Of a DNA stretch of 64,000 nt, positions 25,697-38,088 are shown piece by piece. Position 1 is the stretch's first letter. Each line of letters begins with the position of its first letter. The notes under the pieces are model-generated. The model ran no database searches, was not told where the DNA came from, and was given only the letters and a program-made list of their open reading frames with translations. The position numbers were made by a program, and so were the translations under genes. The DNA is taken from the NCBI RefSeq assembly GCF_020283565.1, contig NC_060064.1:10096266-10160265 (forward strand), written 5' to 3'. Origin of the DNA: Trifolium pratense (Eukaryota > Streptophyta > Magnoliopsida > Fabales > Fabaceae).

Positions 25697-28600
25697 TGTT
25701 AAGCAATGCTATAGCATCTTAGGCCCTTTATATTTTTTATGTATCAAGCTAGTTTGTTGTATAATTTGTTACACAAGTTAGTTAGTTGGTTAGGCCTTAT
25801 GTTAGACTTGAGTCAATCATTGTAATCCCTATATAAGGGCACCTATTGATTTGTAGAATGCAATGAAAACATTTCCCTTTCTCTACAATTGGTATCTAGA
25901 GCCAAGAATCATTTTTTCCCTTTCTTCTTGCAACTAACTGTAGTTAGTTACAACAAGTTGTTGCAACCGTTTTCTTTCATCTTCTTCCCTCACCTTCATC
26001 GTTTCTATGGAGGAAAATCAAGGTTTTGTTCAGCCATTCATCCCTAAATTTGAAGTCTATTATGATCATTGGGCTATGCTTATGGAGAATTTACTTCGTT
26101 CTAAAGAACTTTGGACACAAATTGAGCATGGAATCGTAGTTGCGCCTGCAAATCCAACAGCTGAGCACACAAGATTGGCAAACGAAAGCAATATTCGTGA
26201 CTTGAAGGTGAAGAATTACTTGTTCCAAGCAATTGATCGCACGATCTTGGAAACCATTCTTGAACGCAACACAGCTCGTGACATCTGGGAATCAATGCGT
26301 AGAAAGTATCAACGATCTACCAGAGTGAAACGTGCACAACTTCAAACCTTGAGGAGAGAATTTGAAGTTTTAACAATGAAAGATAATGAATCAGTTGAAG
26401 AGTATTTTGCACGCACTCTCAGGCATCTGTGATTGAAAAGGTATTGAGATCAATGTCTTCAAAATTCAATTATGTAGTTTGTGCTATAGAGGAATCACAT
26501 GATATAACTACAATGTCTATAGATGAAATTCAGAGTAGTTTAATTGTTCATGAAAAAAGAATGAAGCCTAATCTTGATAAAGAAGAAGAACAAGCCCTGA
26601 AAGTATCTAACTATGGTGGTAGAGGTGCTAATCGTGGAAGAGGTGGTAGATCTAGCTCTAGGGAAAGGGGGAGAGGAAGACAAATTAGTAAAGAAAATAT
26701 AGAATGCTTTAGATGTCATAAATTGGGACACTATCAGAGTGAATGCCCAAATTGGGAAGATGCAAATCCCAATTTTGTAGAATTTGATGACAAAGAAGAG
26801 ATCTTGCTTATGGCACAAGGAACTGATGAATCCAATGACAAGAAAGCAGTGTGGTACTTGGACTCAGGATGTAGCAATCATATGGTTGGAAACAAAGAAT
26901 GGTTGTTTGACTTTGATGTCATCTTCAGAGAATCAGTGAAGCTTGGTGATGATTCAAAAATGGCTGTGATGGGAAAAGGAAATCTCAAACTGAACATCAA
27001 TGGAATGGTACAAGCCAGAACTGATGTTTACTTTTTGCCTGGTTTAAAGAATAATCTTCTTAGCATTGGTCAATTGCAACAAAAGAATGTCACTATCATC
27101 TTTGAAAAGGATCAATGCATAGTGTTTCATGACAAATGAGGACTGATCATTACTTCCAACATGTCTGCAAATAGGATGTTCATAATTCAAGCATCTGTAA
27201 TCAGCCATATGTGCTTGAAAATTGTCAAAGAAAGTCAAACACACCTTTGGCACTACAGATATGCACATCTTAGCTTTAAAGGATTAAACACCCTGGTGAA
27301 GAAAGATATGGTAAAAGGTTTGCCAACCTTGCAAGAAACATATGAAGTTTGTAGTGACTATGCAACAGGCAAACAAAGCAGAGATACCATTCCAAAGAGC
27401 ACCAACTGGAGAGCTAGTGAAAAGCTACAACTTGTCCACTCTGACATATGTGGACCAATCAATTCAGCTTCAAATGGTGGTAGCAGGCATTTCATCAACT
27501 TCACTGGTGACTTTAGTAGAAGAACATGGACATACCCTTTAGCTGCAAAATTTAATGCTTTTGAAACTTTTAAGAAATTCAAAGCATTAGTTGAAAAAGA
27601 GTCCAACTGCAATATTCAAACTTTGAGAACAGATAAGAATGGAGAGTTCACCTCACATGAATTTAATGAATTTTGCAGCACTAATGGCATCAAAAGGCAG
27701 TTAACTGCAGCATATACACCTCAACAGAATGGTGTGTCAGAGAGGAACAATAAGACTCTACTCAATATGGTTAGAAGCATGCTCAATGGAAGGAATGTAC
27801 CAAAAAGATTTTGGCCAGAAGCAGTCATTTGGGCAACATATATCATGAACAAGTGCCCTACCTTGTCTGTCAAAGATATAAAACCTGAAGAAGCTTGGAG
27901 TGGAGTCAAACCATTTGTGCACTATTTCAAAGTTTTTGGATGTCTGGCCTATGCTCATGTACCAGATGCTCTGAGAAAGAAGCTAGACCGTAAAGCAAGC
28001 AAGTGTATTAACTTAGGCATAAGTGAAGAATCTAAGGCCTATAAACTGTATGATCCAATTCAAAAGAAGATCATAATCAGTAGAGATGTGAAATTTGATG
28101 AATCAAAAGGTTGGATTTGGAATAAGAAGAGCCAGAAATCTCAGGGCCAAATTGAAGTTGCACACAGCAATGATGAGGAAAACATAATAGAAGGTGAAGT
28201 AGCAGAAGACAATATAAGTGAAAGTGATTCACAAGAAGGTGAAATAGCAGATGAACAAGTTGAGGATACTGATGGACCAGATGAAGACACCGAGTCACTT
28301 GTTACAAAGTTAGGTCCAAGAATAAGAAAATGACCTGTATGGACTCATGATTATGTCACAAAGATGGAGAATGCTGAAAATAGTGACTTGCAAAACTTAT
28401 TTATATTCAGTGTTCAAAGTGACCCTACCACCTATGATGAAGCAGCCAAACACAAAGTATGGAGAGATGCCATGGATCAGGAAATATTGTCTATTGAAAA
28501 GAATGACACATGGGAATTGTTTGATCTACCAACTAGAAGCAAGAAAATATGTGTGAAATGGATTTATAAAACCAAGTTCAATGAAAATGGGGAAGTTGAA

Positions 28601-30091
28601 AAGTACAAGGCAAGATTGGTAGCAAAAGGATACAGTCAACAACATGGTATAGATTATAATGAAGTTTTAGGACTGTAATTGCTCTTGCAGCCAGCAAAGG
28701 TTGGAATATCTTTCAATTAGATGTGAAGAGTGCTTTCTTACATGATGTGTTAATTGAAAATGTGTATATTGATCAACCTCATGGTTATCAGAAAGAAGGA
28801 AATGACAAGGTATACAAACTCAAAAAAACTCTATATGGCCTGAAGCAAGCTCCCAGAGCTTGGTATAGTAAGATTGAATCTTACTTTGTGCAAGAAAAAT
28901 TTGAAAAATGCTCTCATGAACATACCTTATATTGTTAGTCTATATGTAGACGATCTCATATACACCGGTAATAATGAAGAGATGTTTGAAAGTTTTAAAG
29001 AATCCATGAAAAGCAAGTTTGCAATGACTGATTTAGGAAAAATGAGATACTTCCTTGGAGTAGAAATAAAACAATGTGACAGTGGAATGGAAAATTGTAA
29101 CAAGGTGTGTAGTACCATTGTGTCAGATAACAGACTCATGAAGGATGAAAATGGAAAGACTGTTTATGCAACTGTGTATAGGCAATTGATTGGAAGCCTA
29201 ATGTATCTTTTTGCTACTAGGCCAGATCTTGCATTCTCTGTGTGTCTGATTGCTAGATATATGGAGAGACCTACATAAATTCACTTAGCTGCAGCAAAAA
29301 GGGTACTTAGATACCTTCAAGGCACCCTGAATTTTGGTATTTTGTATAAAAGAAGCAATGACTGTGAACTTAAGGGCTGGACTGACTCTGATTATGCAGG
29401 AGACATAGATGATAGAAAAAGTACTTCAGGCTATGTGTATATGTATGGAAATGGAGTTGTATCCTGGTTATATAAGAAACAAGCTATTGTCACTTTATCT
29501 ACCACTGAAGTTGAGTATGTTGTTGCAGCATCTTGTGCCTGCCAAAGTGTATGGTTGAGAAGAATTTTGGAGCAGCTTAAGCAAACACAGATGACTGGAA
29601 CCACAATTTTCTGTGACAATACCTCTTCCATCAAACTTTCAAAGAATCCAGTTATGTTTGGTAGGTGTAAACACATAGATGTTAGATATTGTTTTCTCAG
29701 AGATTTGAACAAGGATGGAACTGTGGAGATGAGTTTATGCTCATCACATGATCAAATAGCAGACATAATGACCAAAGCATTGAAACTAGAGACATTTTGC
29801 AAATTGAGGACAAGGCTTGGAATGTGTGACTTGATTGAAGTTAATTACTTGATCATTTGTTTGTAATATGTTCTTTAAGCAAGTACAGATTAGGAGAGGT
29901 TGTTAAGCAATGCTATAGCATCTTAGGCCCTTTATATTTTTGATGTATCAAGCTAGTTAGTTTGATAGTTTGTTACACAAGTTAGTTAGTTGGTTAGGCC
30001 TTTTGTTAGACTTGAGTCAATCATTGTAATTCCTATATAAGGGCACCTATTGATTTGTGAAATGCAATGAAAACTTTTCCCTTTCTCTACA
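25697..30091 (+). mobile_element. Ty1/copia LTR retrotransposon, complete ends, decayed coding region
   Basis: 4395 bp. 5' LTR 25697-25887 and 3' LTR 29901-30091, each 191 bp, TGTTAAGC...CTCTACA, differing at a small number of sites. The 5-bp target duplication is ATTTT (25692-25696 and 30092-30096). The primer-binding site after the 5' LTR, TTGGTATCTAGAGCC, resembles the initiator-Met tRNA site TGGTATCAGAGCC with a change. The purine-rich tract GATTAGGAGAGGT precedes the 3' LTR. The LTRs carry a TATA-like CTATATAAGG. Confidence 0.93.
26007..29866 (+). pseudogene. Copia gag-pol polyprotein, several inactivating changes
   Basis: Order typical of Ty1/copia. Gag starts MEENQGFVQPF at 26007; its frame is lost near 26430 where a short piece is missing. 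The next frame (26429) has the CCHC knuckle CFRCHKLGHYQSEC and protease motif WYLDSGCSNHM. An in-frame TGA follows at 27137. The integrase part (27161-28333) has a damaged zinc region (VCSDYATGKQ, second Cys is Tyr), catalytic HSDICGP, RTDKNGEF and NGVSERNNKT. A second in-frame TGA lies at 28331. Reverse transcriptase follows (VKWIYKTKF, KARLVAKGYSQ) with frame loss near 28676, then [15 protein letters not shown], another shift near 28920, SLYVDDLIYTGN, an in-frame TAA at 29276, and RNase H (GWTDSDYAGD, CDNTSSIKL, KHIDVRYCFLRD). Not functional. Confidence 0.9.
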
Positions 30092-30117
30092 ATTTTACCA
30101 CATCTTAACTGTACGAT

Positions 30118-30516
30118 TAGGGATAACAATGGATATAGTATAGGTAGGGTACTATAGTACACATCCCCATACTCGCAATTTGAAAAAATACTCGTTCTCA
30201 TCCCCATACCCGCATGGGTAGCAACCTTGTACCCGTCCCCATACTCTATGGGTACCTAAATACCCATATCTGTAGCCGTTACTCGCATTTTTTGTGAAAA
30301 ATAAATTGATCAACTATAAAATATCATATATTTTAATAGAATTAAAAAATTCAAAGATTTTAATCTTGAGTAATCAAAATTATAAATAAAATCATTACTA
30401 ACCTCATGCTAAAATTCATATCTTTGTTGGCATATTCACATCATGTTTGCATTATCTTATAAATAAACATTTTTATGTAAAATGTATAAGAGTTTACTAG
30501 AGTTTTATTTTTTTTT

Positions 30517-30573
<57 letters not shown>

Positions 30574-30785
30574 TATTATATAATAATACAAATAAAATAA
30601 ATAAATATTACGTGGATATGGGGCGGGGTGGATACTGAGGTCTCGTACCCGCACCCATATACCCGCTTATTTTTATGGATAATTACTCATACACGTGCCC
30701 GTACCTAAAATACGGATTTTTATTCTACCCGTTATGAATATTTTTTGTGGGTGCCCGTTAGGGATGAGTCAAATTGTCATCCCTA
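30118..30785. mobile_element. Inverted-end repeat element with AT core
   Basis: It starts TAGGGATAACAAT and ends ATTGTCATCCCTA, an inverted pair. The flanks contain the CCCATACCC / ACCCGC / GGGTACC strings of a common plant repeat class, on both sides of an AT microsatellite (30520-30570). Non-coding. hAT-like by its ends, but no clear target duplication. Confidence 0.5.
30520..30570. repeat. (AT)n microsatellite
   Basis: AT dinucleotide run of about 50 bp inside the inverted-end repeat. Confidence 0.95.
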
Positions 30786-31762
30786 ATAAAGATCCATATG
30801 TGGACAATTTTGTGGAGTGATGAGTTGTGAGTCCACATAACCCAAATCCATCTATAACCAAAAAAAAAAAAAAAACCAAATCCATCTTTTTCATTAAGTA
30901 TCCCTAGTAGCTGTGTGAGAATGCCTTGCTACTTTTCCAATAAATTAATTTATATTTTATTATTAAATAATTTACTAAATAATTTAACTTCAATTATGTC
31001 ATTTTTCAATTATAAATCACCAGTTATCAGCTATAAACTAATTTTTTAACGGTAAATTAACTTTTCAACTGACAACTGTCTTATAACTTAATTTTACCAA
31101 ATACAAACTTAGAGAAGAAACTCTTATTGTTCTGCTTCCCCTAAATTTCGTAAAATAATTCAACATTTTATCTTTTCTTTAACTCTTTCTATGACGTCAG
31201 TAACATATCATATGATCATATCTATCATATACCTCAAATTTTTCCCCCTCCCATAACATTTAGGTGTTTGTGTCCACCAAACATTTTTCATATAGAAGCC
31301 ACTAATTTTTTTATAATTAGAAATGTATTTTAAATAATTTATACCATCCCAAAATGTACCATAAAAATAATGAACAAGAAATTAATTTAGTAGCTATAGT
31401 GGGAGAAAAATATATAGTTCCATAAAACTATGTATAATATAACAAGATATAGGACACTTTTGACCAAAAAGAGACACAATACTTTTGACCAAAAAAGAAG
31501 ATAGAGTTCACTCTAGTTTAGATGTAACAAAATCAACATCTTGTACCCCTTGCACTTGTCTCCATGGAGACAGCATACAAAACTCACCGAACACTTATTA
31601 TACATAATAAGACAATGTCCTCATTGGCTAATATCGTGGAACATATCCACTACATGCACAAATGAAAACAACAAACCAACATACACACTATAGTACTCAC
31701 ACACAAAAACCAAAAACACTCGAACATAAATAAAAAAAACGTTAAATATTGATCTAACTCGA
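30786..31762. other. 3' flank of the ERF gene, no other gene seen
   Basis: AT-rich. The part next to 31762 is probably the 3' UTR of the - strand ERF gene. A short repeat CTTTTGACCAAAAA(G)AG occurs twice (31459, 31482). Confidence 0.4.
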
Positions 31763-32587
31763 TCAGAAGAAAAAAGACGAGCTCCCAAAATCAAAAGTAC
31801 TACCATTAACAGAACCTGCTAATGTTGTAGTATTATTACTCTCTGCACCTCCCATATTTGTACCAAACATTTGATTATTATTATAACAATCCATATTCTG
31901 CTCCCATGATGAAGAATAATAATACCCATTATCATGATCATGATCATGATCACCACCGTTGAATCCATAGTTACCCTGATCATAACACGTGGAGCTTGTA
32001 ATATCCGGTGGCAAAGGAGGAAGCTCTACACTGCTAGTAGTACTATTACTACCAAGGTTAAAATAGGAATTTCCGTTATTAATACTAGCCTCCAATGTAG
32101 GAAGAGGAACTTGAGGAGAATGATTATATTTATTTAAATAATTAATATTTTCCTCATTGTAACCGTAATTAACGGAGGAAGTTATGATTGAAACCGGGTC
32201 AAGACAAGGAACCGGGTCGGGTTGAAGAACAAAAGAAAGATCATGAAAAGTTTGAGGTTGTTGTTGTTGTTGTTGGTCAGGGGAGAGTATTGGAGTAACG
32301 GAAGAACCTGGAGGAGTATCAGCGTAAACAAAATTGGTTCTGGCACGTGATCCACGCATGCCACGTGCCGCTCTATCGTAAGCTAAAGCAGCTTCTTCAG
32401 CAGTGTCGAATGTTCCTAACCAGTGTCTTTCTTTCGTAGAAGGATCTCGAATCTCTGCCGCGTAACGTCCCCATGGCCTTCTTCGTACTCCGAGGTATCG
32501 TCCTCCCCATGCCGTTTGTTGTTCTTGTGTCGTTGTTTCGCTTGTTGTTCCTGTCGTTTGTTTCTTCTTTCCTTTCAAAGGGCTCAT
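31763..32587 (-). CDS. LEP: AP2/ERF transcription factor, LEAFY PETIOLE-like (ERF group VIII)
   Basis: A 274-residue single-exon DNA-binding protein of the nucleus. The AP2/ERF domain spans about residues 30-88: [20 protein letters not shown], then [20 protein letters not shown] and [17 protein letters not shown], with the ERF-type Ala and Asp of the second strand region (YAAEIRD). The short basic start ([10 protein letters not shown]), the [18 protein letters not shown] segment after the domain and the [15 protein letters not shown] motif near residue 190 resemble Arabidopsis LEAFY PETIOLE rather than the longer ENHANCER OF SHOOT REGENERATION proteins. LEP-class factors act in leaf and meristem development and bind GCC-box DNA. 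The tail is low in complexity: Q6, an HDHDHDHD run and a Phe-rich end (SSSFFF). No close neighbour genes. The orthology call rests on remembered family features; a related group VIII member such as PUCHI is the main alternative. Confidence 0.85.
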   Translation of the reverse strand: MSPLKGKKKQTTGTTSETTTQEQQTAWGGRYLGVRRRPWGRYAAEIRDPSTKERHWLGTFDTAEEAALAYDRAARGMRGSRARTNFVYADTPPGSSVTPILSPDQQQQQQPQTFHDLSFVLQPDPVPCLDPVSIITSSVNYGYNEENINYLNKYNHSPQVPLPTLEASINNGNSYFNLGSNSTTSSVELPPLPPDITSSTCYDQGNYGFNGGDHDHDHDNGYYYSSSWEQNMDCYNNNQMFGTNMGGAESNNTTTLAGSVNGSTFDFGSSSFFF

Positions 32588-32750
32588 ATTGCAATGTAAT
32601 AACGAGTTAATCGGTCATTGGACTGGATACTGAGTCTTAAAAAAAAACAATGGAGTTGTAGGTGGTGTTGTTATGAGAAAGAAAAGAAAATGAAGATTGT
32701 GGGAAAGATATATACTATAGCAAGCAATTATGTAAATGCAATGTAGCAGT

Positions 32751-32758
32751 TTTTTATA
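32751..32758 (-). promoter_or_regulatory. Possible TATA box of the ERF gene
   Basis: TATAAAAA on the - strand, about 165 bp upstream of the ATG at 32587. A second AT-rich candidate lies near 32848 (TTATTTAAA). Position and sequence only. Confidence 0.4.
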
Positions 32759-32759
32759 G

Positions 32760-34450
32760 GAGTGGTTTTGTAAGTGTGTTTGTGTTGTTTCCTTTCGCTT
32801 TCGTTTCTTTGTTTTTTGTTATGGGAGTTTGCATGTGAATCCAGGCTTTAAATAAGAGAGGATTTGGTTGTTTAAATTCTCTTTTTTACCCTTGTGTTTT
32901 TCTTTTTTTTCCATCTTTAGCCTTGTGCTTCTTAGAATGAGTGTTGACACGTGCTGTTTTTTTTTGTTTATTAGCTACAAACTTTTCTAAGGTGTATAAT
33001 GTAAGCTTTACCATTCCTTTATTTAGATCTTCTTCAATTTTTCTCTTATATATTTGTCATGTTGCAGTAATTTTAATTATCTATTTATTTTATGTTTTCC
33101 TTTCTTTTTAATTGTTTGTTTGCTCGTTGCGGTTTATCAATCATGGAATTAAAAAAATAATAGATATGACTTAGTTAAAACGACATTAGAGAAAACTCCT
33201 AGAATAATTTAATTTAGTAGTGAAAAGATAGGTCTTGAATTTGAGAGTCCCGCATTCTAGCCTCCCTAATACTCTTAGAGGTAAATGTGATTACCTTTAT
33301 AAGCATTCTAATAGCCCTATAAATTCTTCACTACTTTAAACTGAGACATCATCCTCTCACCTTAAATTTACTATCAAAAACAAAAAAACAAAAAAAAAAA
33401 TAGGTCATGAGAGGATCTATTTTCTTTGTCCTAGATTGTAAAAGATTTGAACATCTTAAATAACAAAACAATTACGGTTTTAATTTTATCTTTTGTTGTC
33501 TTGTTGCCATTTTATATATGGAGTAAATTATTAAGTTTTGGGAGAAGAAATGGTTGTGATACTTCTTTTAAAAATTATGTAAGCTTTCTCATAACTCTGC
33601 GTGTTCACAATAATTGAGTAATCTAATGATCTATCTCAAAAAGGGAAAAAAGAACAATCAAAGGATTACTGAGCAACAGAATCCATCACTGACTCTTCAA
33701 ATATTTTATTACGTAAAATACTAGTTTTTATATTATAAAAAAAATATAGTTTAGTTTTTTATTTATATATATACTCATAATTATAGTTTCATATGATGGG
33801 AGAAAGGGGATATCTAAAAATAAATAATTAATATATAGTTTTTATTTGTGAAGAAGAAAATACAATAATAATTAAATAATTAATTAGTGGGTGGCATAAT
33901 TAGAAATCTAAATGGACCACGATAAGCATGTTCTCCTAGATACCCCATTTCATGATTATTCTCTAATCAAATTAGTTAAACTTAAATAAACTTCAATATT
34001 GTGTCCATAATGGGGAATAAGTCCCATATAGTCCAAAGTTCTGCATGTGATTTTTTATCAAATCAAGGGATTGTACATGAACGAGGAACTAATCACACAT
34101 ACAATTCTATATAATTTCATTTAATCTACAATGTCTTTTCTCATTAAATTTGATGATGATTATTTCAAAGGAAAAAGGTTCATATGACTTGATCAGTTCC
34201 ACATTCTAATGATCATTACAGGTGGGAGGAGCTCCATGCCTTTTTTGATGATTAGGCTATAAGCTAAGATCTTTTAGAATAAACTATACTTAGATTGATT
34301 ATTAGTAATTATGTGGGTGCTACGTCCAATCTGCTCATTACTCTTCATTTGGCTGCATGCTGATGCATACCTTTATCATGTATGTATCATGTAAACAGAA
34401 TTCTAATTTTGTTTAGTAAAAAAACTTTAATTTTTCCTCTTCAAACTAGG
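32760..34450. other. ERF upstream region and intergenic DNA, no gene seen
   Basis: AT-rich. Presumably holds the regulatory region of the ERF gene near 32760-33000. No other coding or RNA signal. Confidence 0.35.
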
Positions 34451-34730
34451 GATCGGTTTTGAGACACAAATTCTTCCAATCCAAAATTAAAATTACGAGC
34501 AGTTCATTTTGGTTTTAGATGACTACTTAAAAATTCAATCCGATCCGATTAAATTTTGTGTGGCTTAATTTGGATCGATTTTTTGATATACAAATTACAA
34601 ATTTTAATTGTTTTAATTAAATATTTATATAATAAAGACATGATAAAATAATATATTTGATGTAAAATATAACATATAATATATTAAAAATTAATATAAC
34701 AATTATCAATTAATTATTGAGCGGCGTAAC
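34448..34730 (-). repeat. Dispersed repeat, related to the right window edge
   Basis: TTTGATGTAAAATATAACAT and ATAATATATTAAAAATTAAT here are the reverse complement of 63945-63990. Both copies also have AATCCGATCCGATT / CGGATCGGATTT strings nearby. They belong to one repeat family in opposite orientation. Confidence 0.55.
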
Positions 34731-35501
34731 ATTACTCAAATGTTACACCGGTGTAATTTGATCCCTCTCCTATATATATATATATATTATAAAAACTATC
34801 ATTTATATTTTTTTGTTGATGCTGTTATCATTTATTTTTGAAACATATGAAATAGTTAAAAAAAAAAAGATTAAATTGAACTAATAAATATTATTAAAAA
34901 TAAATAAAATTTGACAAGAAAAAAATTAAAAATTAAAAACTAACAAATAACAAATAATAGTTAATATATGCCATATAGTTAGGATGATTAGGGGATGCCA
35001 ACATAGGTGGGATGTCCTTGTATATCTTATCTGAGTCATCACTGTTGCTTAAGAAAAAATTTAATGCAATATATCATACTAATAAAAAGTTAAATAAGTA
35101 TTTAAGTCAAAAAAAAAAAGTTAAATAAGTATTGACAAAAAATTGAATGTGGTTTGGTTCACATTTACACTATTCTCCTCTTCTATGATAAAATTTACAC
35201 TTCTCTCCCCTCTTATAAAAAATATTTTAGAGAAAATTGCACTCCCCTTCCTTAAAAAAAGTTTGAATTTCATTCACCTCCCTCTTATATTAAAACCTAC
35301 ATTTTCCTCTCTTAACAAAACTCCATTAATATAGTTAAACTTCAAATGCATATATATTTCAAAATGCAAGTTCAACTAGGGGGTAATACAGAGAATCTTC
35401 ACATTGCAGAGGGTAATCTCAAAAAAAAAAAAATTACAGGGGGATAACGCAAAAGTCACGTATTTTGTAGGGGGATAAAAACCTATTTACCTTTTTTTTT
35501 A
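34731..35501. other. Intergenic DNA with a truncated copy of the 35502 repeat
   Basis: No gene seen. 35378-35490 (GGGGGTAATACAGAGAATCTTCACA ... AAACCTATTTACC region) is the right-hand end of an element like the one at 35502-35820. Its left end was not found. Confidence 0.4.
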
Positions 35502-35820
35502 GGGTAAATATGTTTTTATCCCTTGAAAAGTATGGAGTTTCAGTTTACCCCCTGCAAAAAAAATATTTGAATTACCCTCCCTATAATGTGAAAATTCTCT
35601 GGTTTACCCTCCCATTATTTTGCCTCCTATAATATTAGCGAGTTTTGGTTTAACCCTAACTGATCATGTCACGTCATCATTTTTGTAGAATCTTAAGCCA
35701 ATATTTTCCATGAATAAGGTAAACCAGATAATTTTCACATTACAGGGGGTAATTCAAAAAAAAATTGCAGAGGTAAACGAAAATTCCCCTACTTTACGGG
35801 GTGTAGAAACCTATTTACCC
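35502..35820. mobile_element. MITE-like inverted repeat
   Basis: GGGTAAATATGTTTTTATCC at the left end pairs with the right end, GGGTAAATAGGTTTCTAC in reverse complement. Further internal pairs exist (AATGTGAAAATTCTCTGGTT with AACCAGATAATTTTCACATT-like DNA). About 319 bp, non-coding. The target duplication is unclear. Confidence 0.65.
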
Positions 35821-36991
35821 ATTTTGTGTTTATCACATCATTAGCATATGATTTTTTTTTTTTACAAATCATTAGCATATGATGTTAAATGTTGTTATTA
35901 TAACTTATGAAACAATACAAATTAAAATATAAATCTCGAATAAACTACTAAAGTTATTAATAAAATTTTCAACGAAAGGAAAATTGATTTTTTAAATGAA
36001 GTCTTAAAGTTTTTTGACATAATATAACTGCTTAAAGTTAATTGTTATCACAAAAATATTTATTTATTTATTTATTTTTGACAAAAAAACTATTTATTTA
36101 TCTTAAAATGGACTAAAGTGTATATTTTAACAAAGAGATATTATGAGTGAAATTCAAACTTCTTTTGAAGATGGAAGGCGTAAATTACTTTATAATTTTT
36201 TCTTCTTATTTTTTTTTTGACAATAATTTTTTCTTCTTATTAATAATATTCTAATTGCTATACCAGGGGAATAATATTCTAATTGAAATATATACTACTT
36301 ATACTTTGATCCATGCTCTTGATCAGAGTATATTACTTGTACCTTGTACGTTAATTGGTTCATTTTTTTTTTTTGTTCATCTATTTCATTATATCCCTTT
36401 TCTTATTTAAAAAAAAAGTTGTTTTGACTGTAATTCAACATAGTATTTTAACTGTCCAATTTACCCAACCATGCACAAATAATTAATGTGATCCTATTCA
36501 CTTAAATAGTAGTTACTCCATATTGATTGTCAAAAAAATTAGTAGTTACTCCATATTGATTGTCAGTTAGAAAAATAAATTTTTTTGGTTACAAAATAAA
36601 TCTTTTTAATGGATATATTCATGAATATAAGATGATATTGAATGTCATTTCTCATAAATTTCGGTTACACTAAACCTGTCATTTTTTCTAGTCATTTCCC
36701 GAAAGTTAATAAAATCAGTTGCGATATATTCCATCAGTTCTAAAATAACTGTCGTATTTGATTATTGTACATTTACAATGTATAATTTTGATCATTAATA
36801 TCTTTAGTTGTATATCATTAAAAATTATGAATAGTTGATATATTGAAAGTATTCATCGAAACAAATATGATAAAATCTTATATGTTAATATTTATCTTTA
36901 TATATTAGTAATAAAATATAATCAAAATAATTTATATGAATTATGCAATTATTTTGAGACGGATACAGTATTTATTACATTAATGAAATCA
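35821..36991. other. AT-rich intergenic DNA, no gene seen
   Basis: Many homopolymer runs. A short direct repeat AGTAGTTACTCCATATTGAT occurs at 36508 and 36541. Nothing else recognised. Confidence 0.35.
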
Positions 36992-37213
36992 AGGGTCTGT
37001 TAGGATTTAATTTATTTTTGAGCTTATGAAAGTACTTATGCAAATAAATAAACTTTTATGTTAATTCATAAGTTTTCACTAATAAAAATTGTATCTTTAT
37101 AAAATGGTTTTTCATAAAACTAGCTTAAAAAATTTATAATAATACATAAAAGTTTATTTATTTGCTTAAGTTATTGTCCATAAACTCAAAAATAAAACAA
37201 TTTAGACGGCCCT
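36992..37213. mobile_element. MITE-like inverted repeat (hAT-like ends)
   Basis: AGGGTCTGTTAGGATTTAAT at the left pairs with the reverse complement of the right end (AGGGCCGTCTAAATTGTTTT). The arms continue with TTTTTGAGCTTATG / CATAAACTCAAAAA and AAATAAACTTTTATG / CATAAAAGTTTATTT. About 222 bp, non-coding. Confidence 0.65.
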
Positions 37214-37446
37214 AATTCCACTCTGAATTTTTAACTGTGGCTTACTCTCTCTGTGACATTTATAAATAAAATTTCACTTAATAATTAAAGTTAATTCTTT
37301 AGTACTCAACTTACATTTTGAGTATTGTGTAAAAAAAAACTTGCACTTTGAGTATTGATATATTTAAGCAAAATTTATTTAAAATATAAACTAATATGAA
37401 AATATGACCTAATAATAGGGTGTTTGACGGTGTAACTAGAATTATA

Positions 37447-37729
37447 CTCCTTTCGTACCATAATATATGTCATTTTGGGGGAAAAATTTGTCCCACAATA
37501 TATGTCGCTTTATATTACCAATGAAGCATTTAATGTTATTTTTTCTATTATACCCTTAATTATTTATTACTCTCTTTTCTTTCAATTCTTCAATTTATTT
37601 TTTCCATACCATAAATGAAGGACAATTTTGTAAATCAACTCATAATCTCTCTTTTTAATACAACATTAATTATCTTTTTTAATATGTGTAAAAGTGTTAA
37701 AAGCGATATATAGTGTAGTACGGAGGGAA
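37447..37729. mobile_element. Stowaway-like (Tc1/mariner) MITE
   Basis: The left end CTCCTTTCGTACCATAATAT and the right end GTAGTACGGAGGGAA match the CTCCCTCCGT type of Stowaway terminal repeats, with TA at both flanks. Internal strings CATAATATATGTC and ATATATGTCGC are typical. About 283 bp. Confidence 0.6.
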
Positions 37730-38088
37730 TATATACATTTCAGGGGTGACAAATTTTCAAGGGAATTCAAGCAGTTCATTACATTATTAATGTTGCAGTT
37801 TAACTTATAATAATAGAGTGTTTAAAGAAGATCATTACTCACCCATGTGCGATTGCGACCAATTTGAGTCATAAAGTCAAATGATAAGTTCCACAGTGTT
37901 CACTTCTTTTCATCAACAAAGTTCACTTTTTTAGTGTTCATATTTAATTGGTACTTAATATATTTTCGCGAATGGTTTCGGAAAGTACCATGCCTAATTG
38001 CCTATCTTTAAATTTTGTATAGGAGTACTTTGGAGAAGAGGGAGAGAAGAGCATTGAGGAGAGAGGACAGGAAAATGTGGGGAAATTT
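37730..38088. other. Intergenic DNA, no gene seen
   Basis: Short stretch between the Stowaway-like element and the 5' LTR at 38089, ending in the target sequence AATTT (38084-38088). Confidence 0.4.

Noticed and set aside
31159..31240. Possible cis-element cluster near TGACGTCAG at about 31191
   Set aside because: A single palindromic motif lying downstream of the ERF gene with no gene to regulate; chance cannot be excluded.
32397..32594. Frames overlapping the ERF gene in other phases (32397-32594, 32182-32364, 31934-32137)
   Set aside because: Shadows of the ERF coding sequence, which has a conserved AP2 domain in its own frame.
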